DNA from: Candidatus Rifleibacteriota bacterium
GTDB taxonomy: Bacteria; UBP17; UBA6191; JACPRK01
Length of the DNA: 6,323 nucleotides
NCBI GenBank assembly: GCA_016213865.1
Contig: JACQZL010000422.1
Span: 1 to 6,323 of the forward strand
Direction: 5' to 3'
Shown here: positions 1 to 5,062 of the stretch, one piece after another
Numbering within the stretch: the first letter of the stretch is position 1
How the letters are laid out: every line of letters starts with the position of its first letter
Made by a program: the position numbers and the translations under genes
The notes under the pieces: model-generated
The model's database searches: none
Told to the model about the DNA's origin: nothing
What the model saw: the letters and a program-made list of their open reading frames with translations, nothing else

Positions 1-2
1 CG

Positions 3-272
3 CCACCTCCGCCGCCCCCGCCGCCACCTCCGCCGACACCGCCGACGCCCCCGCCACCGCCGCCGACACCTCAGACCCCGCCACCACCTCCGACGCCGCC
101 GCCGACACCTCCTCCGCCGCCAACTCCGCCAACCCCTCCGCCTCCGCCGCCGCCGCCGACACCTCCTCCTCCGCCGCCAACTCCGCCGACACCGCCGCCA
201 CCCCAGCCACCGCCTCCACCTCCGCCGCCTCCCCCCCCGCCCCCGCCACCTCCCCCGCCGCCACCTCCGCCG
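3..272 (+). repeat. CCN-rich low-complexity tract encoding the Pro/Thr stalk
   Basis: This tract is built almost entirely of CCG, CCT, CCA and CCC codons with scattered ACN. It is imperfect with no fixed period, although the block ACA-CCT-CCT-(CCT)-CCG-CCG-CCA-ACT occurs twice (about 105-125 and 159-182). Such tracts change length easily by slippage or unequal recombination, and because the unit is a codon, length changes keep the frame. They are also prone to assembly error, so the length given here is less certain than other parts of the window. Confidence 0.8.
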
Positions 273-413
273 CGGCGACCGTGCGGCTGCATGGTCGCGG
301 GAGATAACTCGCAGTTCTCGCCTCTCGACCTCGTCGTCGGGCTTCTGCCGTTCCTGATCCTGCTGGCGCGCAGGCGGTTTCTGCCCGCGAGGAGACGCCG
401 AAGGCTCGAGTAG
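3..413 (+). CDS. C-terminal part of a proline-rich surface protein with a CTERM-like sorting tail (5' end outside window)
   Basis: The open frame runs in from the left edge and ends at TAG 411-413, giving 136 visible residues. The first 90 codons (3-272) encode about 77 Pro, 11 Thr and 2 Gln, a stiff extended stalk. Next come Arg-Arg-Pro, a Cys-Gly-Cys motif (282-290), a short polar stretch, FSPLDLVVG leading into a hydrophobic helix (visible residues about 108-122), then RRR and a second basic cluster RRRRR before the stop. A Cys motif, helix and Arg cluster at the extreme C-terminus is the layout of MYXO-CTERM/JDVT-CTERM-type signals, which are thought to be processed by intramembrane proteases during surface sorting. 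By inference this is a secreted, surface-anchored protein whose functional domains lie upstream of the window. The exact CTERM family cannot be fixed by eye. The frame is supported by the uninterrupted Pro reading and the coherent tail; other frames give only low-complexity Ala/Thr/Ser or Gly. Confidence 0.72.
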   Translation, partial: PPPPPPPPPPPTPPTPPPPPPTPQTPPPPPTPPPTPPPPPTPPTPPPPPPPPTPPPPPPTPPTPPPPQPPPPPPPPPPPPPPPPPPPPPPRRPCGCMVAGDNSQFSPLDLVVGLLPFLILLARRRFLPARRRRRLE

Positions 414-570
414 CGTTCGGCTGCCAGCGCGGCTCGCCTGCCAACGGAACGTGCGGCAGCGTCGACGTTCATGAACGCCGACTTTCACGCCGTCCAACGG
501 GGAGCGGCGGACGGACGAGCGCCTTCCGGCGTCGAATCGGCGGCTCTTTCGGGAAACTCGAAAAAGAACG
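414..570. other. Intergenic spacer after the surface-protein gene
   Basis: I see no supported gene in these 157 bases. A weak inverted pair, CTGCC near 421 and GGCAG near 453, and the palindrome GTTCATGAAC (468-477) are present. Neither is followed by a T-run, so I do not call a terminator. Confidence 0.4.
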
Positions 571-599
571 TTGACTCGAGGATGAGCCGGTGCTATACT
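571..599 (+). promoter_or_regulatory. Strong sigma-70 type promoter with extended -10
   Basis: The -35 box TTGACT (571-576) and the -10 box TATACT (594-599) are separated by exactly 17 bases. TGC directly before the -10 supplies the extended -10 TGn element. Each hexamer differs from consensus at one position (TTGACA, TATAAT). Transcription would start near 605-607. No convincing open reading frame with a ribosome binding site begins just downstream. Instead the next 600 bases are rich in RNA-like hairpins, so the promoter most simply drives an untranslated RNA or a long leader. The match is better than usually arises by chance in such GC-rich DNA. Confidence 0.75.
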
Positions 600-613
600 C
601 ACCGGCTCTCGAG
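575..613. promoter_or_regulatory. Large inverted repeat spanning the promoter -10 (operator candidate)
   Basis: GAGCCGGTG (584-592) and CACCGGCTC (600-608) form a perfect 9-bp inverted repeat around a 7-base centre (593-599) that contains the -10 hexamer. CTCGAG occurs again on both flanks (575-580 and 608-613), so the dyad extends outward by five pairs after a 4-base offset on the left side. Two half-sites framing a -10 box suit a dimeric DNA-binding repressor. Because the likely start site lies within or just after the right arm, the full hairpin would not form in the transcript, which favours a DNA-level role. No regulator for it is visible in the window. Confidence 0.55.
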
Positions 614-1203
614 CGGAGGGGCCTCCAAGAAACGGACGGGGTCGTCCGGAGGAAGCCAGTAACGTTCGAGATATCGAGAAGAGGTCTGCAGACCGAATCG
701 AGATCAAGCCGACAGGCCCGAGGGATCGGCTGGACGCAAGTCCGAAAGCAGAAGTGGCCCTGGGATCCTCCCGTACCGGAGGATGAGGTAGGACAAGGAT
801 CGTTCCGGAATCTCCAGGTCAAGGGTGACAAGTCCGCGAGGACGTAAGCTTCTGGAGAAAGGTCCTTTGAAGAATCGGTACTGAAGACAGGAAGTAACTT
901 TCAGCTGGAATTCGTTCCGCTGCTGGTGAGAAGGACCCCCGCCCTGTCCCGTCTGGAAGGTTCAAAGACTGACGCCGACCTTTCAGAGAGCTGTTTCCGC
1001 AGGCGCCAGGAGCGAATTCGAAGAGATTGCCTCAAATCGAGTTCAATCCTACAGAAAGCGGAATCATCGCCGTCAGCGGGTTGTTCGAGACGAAGGAGTA
1101 AAATCCCGAGTTTAGAACGACGTGGATGTGCCCAAGAGGGATAAGACCCCGCGCAAAATCGTCCACACCCAGTTCTCCCGGGCCTCAAGGTCTGGGAGTT
1201 CTG
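606..1203 (+). ncRNA. Candidate long structured RNA of unrecognised class (about 600 nt)
   Basis: The region follows a strong promoter, is visibly less GC-rich than the genes around it and has no long open frame with coding character. Local stems are dense: 622-626/648-652 with inner 634-638/643-647; GGTC-TGCA-GACC 683-694 inside 671-677/698-704; 707-712/726-731 directly abutting a GCAA-capped hairpin 732-743; 765-771/778-784; a three-way junction closed by 811-817/852-858, with arms 818-829 and 832-843 (GCGA loop), itself enclosed by 790-794/862-866; 881-885/900-904 or, as an alternative, the UUCG-capped hairpin 902-922 with one bulged U; 1122-1128/1160-1166; and 1170-1203. GNRA and UUCG caps, coaxial-looking adjacent stems and a junction are typical of folded RNAs. 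I could not match it to RNase P RNA, tmRNA, SRP RNA, 6S RNA or a group I/II intron. The start is inferred from the promoter and the end from the last hairpin. It may instead be the leader of the downstream kinase operon. Confidence 0.42.
1170..1203 (+). terminator. Strong hairpin, possible 3' end of the RNA candidate
   Basis: CTCCCGGGCC (1175-1184) pairs with GGTCTGGGAG (1189-1198) over 10 pairs, two of them G-U, around a TCAA tetraloop. CAG (1170-1172) and CTG (1201-1203) extend it beyond a TT/TT internal loop. The 3' flank is only moderately T-rich (TTCTGTCATT), so it is an imperfect intrinsic terminator. The G-U wobbles pair in the plus-strand RNA but become A-C mismatches in the minus-strand RNA, so the hairpin belongs to plus-strand RNA. 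It could equally be a terminal structural domain. Confidence 0.4.
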
Positions 1204-1376
1204 TCATTCCGGACGCTCGCCGGGAAGCAGCGCGAGTTCGTCACGCGGCCAGAGGCTCATCTCAAGACCTACCCCTCGGCCAGGGAGTACCCGGCCGGGC
1301 TCTGCGGACAGGGCGGCATCTCGATGGCTCCGCCGACAAGGAAGCCGTCGTCAGGTTCCTGAAGGCAACTCGTTGA
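1204..1376 (+). other. Unassigned stretch, possibly containing a short gene remnant
   Basis: In one frame ending at TGA 1374-1376 the last codons read LDGSADKEAVVRFLKATR, which looks like the end of a real protein and has mostly G or C in the third codon position. Upstream the same frame gives Arg- and Ser-rich sequence without recognisable domain character and no start with a ribosome binding site. This could be the decayed 3' end of an older gene or chance. I see no RNA gene here and assign no function. Confidence 0.2.
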
Positions 1377-1402
1377 CGCGGCCGGGCCGCGGGCAGGACA
1401 AT
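1373..1402 (+). promoter_or_regulatory. Weak promoter candidate for the kinase-regulator operon
   Basis: TTGACG (1373-1378) and GACAAT (1397-1402) lie 18 bases apart. The -35 is a good match but the -10 fits TATAAT at only four of six positions. A start near 1409 would leave a leader of about 25 bases before ATG 1435 and would exclude the TTG at 1402 as start codon. The alternative is read-through from the strong promoter at 571-599. Confidence 0.25.
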
Positions 1403-1434
1403 TGGAGCGTGCCCGGCGGCGCCGGGCCGGCCGA

Positions 1435-2595
1435 ATGACCGACAGGACCGACAACGCGGAGCGTGACCTGGCCCAGTGGGCCCTGCGCGAGCGCGTCAAG
1501 GAATTGACGTGCCTCTACGGCATCGCCAGGGTCGCCGACAAGACCGGCATCCCGTTGGAAGAGGTAGTCCAGCACGTGGTGGAGCTGTTGCCGCCGGCGT
1601 GGCAGTATCCGGAGGTGGCCTGTGCGCGCATCACGTTCGAAGGGCGGGAGTGCTGCTCGGCGGGCTTCGTCGCAGGCGGTCAGAGCCTGGCCTCGGAGAT
1701 CCTCATCGACGGCGCGAAGCGCGGCCAGGTCGAGCTCGTCTACGTCGAGGAAAGACCGCGTCACGACGAGGGGCCTTTCCTGAAGGAGGAACGCAGCCTC
1801 ATCAACGAGGTGGCGCGCCAGATGTCCCTGATCCTCGCGAGGCGTCAGGCCGAGGAGGACCGGGCGCGGCTTCAGGAGCAACTTCGCCGGGTCGACCGCC
1901 TGGCCACGATCGGCCAGCTCGCGGCCGGCGTGGCGCACGAACTCAACGAGCCGCTCGGCGCAATTCTCGGCTATGCCCAGCTCACGCTGAAGGGATTCGG
2001 AATCCCGGACCAGATGTCCCGGAACCTCGAGAAGATCGTCAAGGCGTCTCTCCACAGCCGGGAGATCATTCGCAAGCTGCTTCTCTTTGCGCGGCAGGTG
2101 CCCTCCGAGAAGCGGGCCGTCGACCTCAACCAGATGGTCAAGGAGAGCCTCTATCTGGTGGAGACGAGGTGTGCAAAGGCGAAGGTCCAGCTCGTGCTCA
2201 GGCTGGCCAAGGACCTGCCCGCGGTGCCGGCCGATCCCGGGCAGATGCAGCAGGTGATGCTGAATCTCGCCGTGAACGCAGTGCAGTCGATGCCCTCGGG
2301 AGGCACGCTACGGGTCATCACCGAGAGGGCGGAGGGCCACGTGCGGCTCGCCGTCGAAGACACCGGCGTCGGGATGGAGCCGGAGGTCGTGGCGAAGATC
2401 TTCAACCCGTTCTTCACCACCAAGGATGTCGGCCAGGGAACGGGCCTGGGGCTCTCGATGGTTCACGGTATCGTTACGGCCCACGGGGGGACGGTCGAGG
2501 TCCAGAGCCTGCCGGGGAAGGGGTCTCGTTTCGACGTGCTCCTGCCGCTGGCCGCGGGAGGCGCGCCGCTCGCTTCTTCAGGTGATCGAGCATGA
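1435..2595 (+). CDS. Soluble two-component sensor histidine kinase (GAF-like sensor, HisKA, HATPase)
   Basis: From ATG 1435 the protein has 386 residues and no membrane segment, so it is a cytoplasmic sensor. Residues about 10-135 form a GAF-like sensory region starting with [17 protein letters not shown]; its ligand is unknown, and its Cys residues (RECCSAGF) are notable. A helical linker leads to the H-box [19 protein letters not shown] with phospho-accepting His168. The ATPase domain has the N-box NLAVNAVQ (Asn281), G1 DTGVGM (from Asp309), F-box FNPFFTTK (323-330) and G2 GQGTGLGLS (333-341), all intact. The kinase should autophosphorylate and pass phosphate to the next gene's product, which it overlaps by four bases (ATGA). 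An in-frame TTG at 1402 would add 11 Arg-rich residues; I prefer ATG because the added segment is unlike the family and the AGGA before the TTG is only 3 bases away. Neither start has a good ribosome binding site. NtrB-like in architecture, but the signal is unproven. Confidence 0.88.
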   Translation: MTDRTDNAERDLAQWALRERVKELTCLYGIARVADKTGIPLEEVVQHVVELLPPAWQYPEVACARITFEGRECCSAGFVAGGQSLASEILIDGAKRGQVELVYVEERPRHDEGPFLKEERSLINEVARQMSLILARRQAEEDRARLQEQLRRVDRLATIGQLAAGVAHELNEPLGAILGYAQLTLKGFGIPDQMSRNLEKIVKASLHSREIIRKLLLFARQVPSEKRAVDLNQMVKESLYLVETRCAKAKVQLVLRLAKDLPAVPADPGQMQQVMLNLAVNAVQSMPSGGTLRVITERAEGHVRLAVEDTGVGMEPEVVAKIFNPFFTTKDVGQGTGLGLSMVHGIVTAHGGTVEVQSLPGKGSRFDVLLPLAAGGAPLASSGDRA

Positions 2596-3839
2596 CGGCA
2601 GGGCGAGTTCTCGTCGTGGACGACGCACCCGACACTCTCGACATCATCGAGCAGAATCTCACCTCGCGCGGCTACGACGTCGTGGCTGTCTCGAGCGCGC
2701 GGGAGGCCCTGCGACTGCTCGCGGCTCGGCCGTTCGAGCTTGTCGTGACGGACATGAAGATGCCGGGGATGAGTGGGCTCGAGTTGGTGAAGCACGTTCG
2801 CGAGCGCCACCCTGACACCGAAGTGATGATGATCACGGGCTACGCGACGATCGAGGGCGCGGTCGAGGCCGTCAAGACTGGTGCCGAGGAGTATCTCGCC
2901 AAGCCCTTCACCGACGACGAGCTGCTCTGCGCGGTCGATCGCGCTCTCGAGAAGCTGCGGTCCCGGGGCAAGGCGCGGGCCGGCGAATCCGGCCGCTTCG
3001 GACTGGTCGGCCGTTCGAGCGCCATTCGCGCGGCCTTCGCCGCGATGGACCGGGCGTCGCGCCATGGGAACCCCGTCCTCGTTCTCGGCGAGCCGGGCAC
3101 AGGCCGGTGGGCTGCAGTTCGTGCGATCGCCGCCCGGAGCCGAGAGCCGGCGGCCGCCTTCATGCTCCTCGACGCGGCCTCGGATGACGCCGCGTGGCCG
3201 GACGATCCGGCCTCCGCGCTTGGCGGCGCGGCGGGGCTCTTCGTCAGGGATGCGGACCAAGCCGGGCCGGCAGTGCAAGGCAAGCTGCGAAAGCTGGTGG
3301 CGTCCCACGCCTCCTTGCCCGCTCGCGTCTACGTCTCGGCCAGCGGCGACCTGCCGGTGCTCGCGAGCGCCGGACTGTTCGCCCAGGAACTTTGCGAGAT
3401 GCTGTCAGGAGCGACCGTGGCCCTGCCTCCCTTGAGACAGCGCGGTGACGACGTGGCGCTGCTGGCCGAGCACTTCGCCAGGGTCTGGGCGGTGCGGCAA
3501 GGACAGGCGGCCCCCGCGTTCGCGGCGGCCGCAATGGGGGCCCTGGAGTCCTATGCGTGGCCGGGAAACGTGCGGGAGCTGCTGTCTGCCGTGCAGGGCG
3601 CGCCTCTTCGGTCGGCGGGCCGCGAAGTCGGGGTCGCCGACCTTCCGGAGGCCGTGCGGGCCGCGGCCGCCTCCGGCACCCTCGGCACTCTGGCCGAGGC
3701 CGAGGCCGCGCACATCCTGAGGGTCCTGGCGCACGCCGGAGGCAACCGCCGGCGCGCCTCCGAGATCCTGCACATCGATCGCAAGACGCTGCGTCTGAAG
3801 CTCAGGGAGCTGGGACATGACTCCGGCGAGGGCGACTGA
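2592..3839 (+). CDS. NtrC-architecture response regulator with degenerate AAA domain lacking GAFTGA
   Basis: A 415-residue protein. Receiver domain, residues about 4-120: acidic pair Asp10/Asp11, phospho-acceptor Asp54 (VVTDMKMPG), Thr82 and Lys104-Pro105, all intact. Central AAA domain, about 135-345: the Walker A position reads GEPGTGRW (166-173), with Arg172 where Lys is normal. The Walker B position reads GLFVRDAD (215-222) instead of GGTLFLDE. About 16 residues between them are missing, including the ELFG...GAFTGA loop that contacts sigma-54. The arginine-finger region LPPLRQR (Arg282/Arg284) and sensor II WPGNVREL (from Trp323) remain. Residues about 370-408 are a Fis-type helix-turn-helix (GGNRRRASEILHIDRKTLRLKLRELG). 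It is therefore probably a phosphorylation-controlled DNA-binding protein that does not hydrolyse ATP or remodel sigma-54 holoenzyme in the usual way. Translation is coupled to the kinase through ATGA. Confidence 0.88.
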   Translation: MTAGRVLVVDDAPDTLDIIEQNLTSRGYDVVAVSSAREALRLLAARPFELVVTDMKMPGMSGLELVKHVRERHPDTEVMMITGYATIEGAVEAVKTGAEEYLAKPFTDDELLCAVDRALEKLRSRGKARAGESGRFGLVGRSSAIRAAFAAMDRASRHGNPVLVLGEPGTGRWAAVRAIAARSREPAAAFMLLDAASDDAAWPDDPASALGGAAGLFVRDADQAGPAVQGKLRKLVASHASLPARVYVSASGDLPVLASAGLFAQELCEMLSGATVALPPLRQRGDDVALLAEHFARVWAVRQGQAAPAFAAAAMGALESYAWPGNVRELLSAVQGAPLRSAGREVGVADLPEAVRAAAASGTLGTLAEAEAAHILRVLAHAGGNRRRASEILHIDRKTLRLKLRELGHDSGEGD

Positions 3840-3844
3840 AACCC

Positions 3845-3896
3845 AGGACGCCTCGCCGGCTTCGGCCCCTCGAGGCCTGGACCGGCGAGGCGTCCT
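3845..3896. terminator. Shared hairpin between convergent genes
   Basis: AGGACGCCTCGCCGG (3845-3859) pairs perfectly with 3882-3896 to give a 15-bp GC-rich stem. The 22-base loop contains a further GGCC/GGCC pairing (3864-3867 with 3874-3877). It sits 5 bases after the regulator stop (TGA 3837-3839) and 11 bases beyond the porin stop on the other strand, so it can serve both convergent operons. There is no real T-run on the plus side (CTCTCGCG); the minus-strand side has only a short T stretch (GGGTTTCAG). It may act more as a 3' end stabiliser or pause than as a classical intrinsic terminator. Confidence 0.7.
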
Positions 3897-3907
3897 CTCG
3901 CGTTCGG

Positions 3908-5062
3908 TCAGTAGACGAGCATCAGGTTGATCGAGGCCGTGAACTGGCTGTCGGCCGGCGTGACTCCGTCGAAGAAGCTGGCCGTCGATGACCAATCCTT
4001 GCGCAGATCGGCCCGGATGATCGTGTGCTCATCGATGCGGTACTCGGGCGTGAAAGTGACCTCGCGCAAGGTCTGGGCGACTCCCGTGCGCGCGCCGTCG
4101 AGATCGTCGAACACCTCACCCCGGAAGTTGAGCGCCCACTTCTTCGATACGGCCACGCGCGCATAGCCGGCCGTGCCTCTCCAGCTCGCATCCGCTCCGA
4201 GCCCGAGGGCGTTCTGCTCGCGACCGTGGTCGAAGTTGAGCCCGAGACTCAGGGTGTCCGAGGCCTTCCACTGGACGATGACGTCGAGCACCGACCGATC
4301 GTTGCCGTTGTTCCCCGTCTGCTCGGGGCCGGTCATCCCGTTGAGGGTGATCGTCCACGCGGGGTCGAGCGCGTAGAGGAGCTGATAGCCGACCGACTTG
4401 GCCGAGTTGTTGTCCTGGAAGTTGTCCCAGCCCTGGACGACGTGCAACTGCCCCGAGAGCTTGTCGGTCAGGGGATAGCTCAGTCGCAGACCCGTGTGGG
4501 TGAAGGGAATGGCGTAACCGAAGAGAAACGAACGGGTATGGTTCGTGTTCCAGCCATCGTAGCCTTCGATCAGCTCGTAGCCCATGTGCGTGACGAACTT
4601 GCCCAGGTCGACCCGCAGCCCTTTGCCCACGGGGGCGATCCAGCTTGCGTAGGCTTGCTTGAGGTCGACGTCGTCCGCCTCGCCGGTCTTCGCGTCGCGG
4701 AAGAGCCCGGATTGGGCCGTGACCCGTGGGATGGTGCTGCCCGCCTCGGCGTCGATGCGGAATCCGGTCTCGCCGGGCTTCGAGATAGCCTTCTGGACCG
4801 CGACCTCGGCCACGTCCAGTTCCAGCGTCCTATCCCGGAAGTCGAAGACGCGAAACCCGTTGCGTCGCACGGCCGGACGGTTTGAGTTCATCGTGCGGGA
4901 GGCCGAGACGAATCCGTTCCAGGTGAGCTCGGAGCCGGTCGCGGCCTCGGTCGCGACCGGCGCCGCCGGCTGGCTCTGCTGGGCCGCCGCCGGAACGGAG
5001 GCCAGCAGCAGGAGGGTGAACGCAAGCCGGAAACCGGACCAGAGTGCGGTGGGCAATTTCAT
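3908..5062 (-). CDS. Outer-membrane beta-barrel porin, BBP2 (OmpL-like) type
   Basis: A 384-residue protein from ATG 5062-5060. It starts with a signal peptide: Lys2, a hydrophobic core LAFTLLLLASV, and an AAA-Q site giving predicted cleavage after residue 27. A Pro/Ala/Thr-rich linker follows, then long alternating beta-strand sequence to the end. Recognisable family stretches include LELDVAEVAVQK, KFVTHMGYELIEGYDGWN, TRSFLFGYAIPFTHTGLRL and HVVQGWDNFQDN, as in the putative beta-barrel porin-2 family. The last residue is Tyr (LMLVY), the aromatic C-terminal signal for BAM insertion. The family is thought to form outer-membrane channels; the substrate is unknown. A strong Shine-Dalgarno GAGGAGGG (5076-5069) lies 6 bases before the start, inside the 3' end of the Amt gene. 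The frame stays open far upstream of this ATG, but the signal peptide, Shine-Dalgarno and overlap with amt fix the start. Confidence 0.87.
   Translation of the reverse strand: MKLPTALWSGFRLAFTLLLLASVPAAAQQSQPAAPVATEAATGSELTWNGFVSASRTMNSNRPAVRRNGFRVFDFRDRTLELDVAEVAVQKAISKPGETGFRIDAEAGSTIPRVTAQSGLFRDAKTGEADDVDLKQAYASWIAPVGKGLRVDLGKFVTHMGYELIEGYDGWNTNHTRSFLFGYAIPFTHTGLRLSYPLTDKLSGQLHVVQGWDNFQDNNSAKSVGYQLLYALDPAWTITLNGMTGPEQTGNNGNDRSVLDVIVQWKASDTLSLGLNFDHGREQNALGLGADASWRGTAGYARVAVSKKWALNFRGEVFDDLDGARTGVAQTLREVTFTPEYRIDEHTIIRADLRKDWSSTASFFDGVTPADSQFTASINLMLVY

Noticed and set aside
1..272. CRISPR or tandem-repeat array
   Set aside because: There are no constant-length repeats with unique spacers; the pattern is codon-level low complexity.
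71..472. Glycine-rich reading frame on the minus strand
   Set aside because: It is the complement of the CCN proline tract (poly-Gly from GGN), has no domain character outside the repeat and overlaps the coherent plus-strand frame with its sorting tail.
639..660. TCCGGAGGAAGCC compared with SRP RNA domain IV (TCCGGAAGGAAGC)
   Set aside because: The matching opposite strand of the asymmetric loop is absent and the bases pair better within the local stem 622-652.
590..662. Group II intron or retron RNA beginning in this hairpin-rich area
   Set aside because: No domain V hairpin with the catalytic triad, no GUGYG-type 5' end in context and no reverse transcriptase gene in the window.
823..848. 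AGGGTGACAAGTCC...GTAAGC compared with conserved RNase P RNA segments
   Set aside because: Only partial similarity to the AGGGTGAAA...GGTAAGAGC block; the GAGGAAAGTCC and ACAGA elements are missing in the required order.
957..982. Resemblance of GGTTCAAAGACTGACG and its flank to the R/P7 segment of group I introns
   Set aside because: A group I intron would need the partnering S segment (AGTC-type P7 3' strand), the P and Q elements and a P1/guide; I could not find them at sensible distances. The similarity is short and may be chance.
901..1188. Several short open frames on both strands within the structured region
   Set aside because: They overlap one another, lack ribosome binding sites, are Arg/Ser-rich as expected by chance and show no domain resemblance.
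1402..1434. TTG at 1402 as the kinase start
   Set aside because: It adds an Arg-rich extension unlike the family, its AGGA is too close (3 bases) and it overlaps a possible -10 element; ATG 1435 is preferred but not proven.
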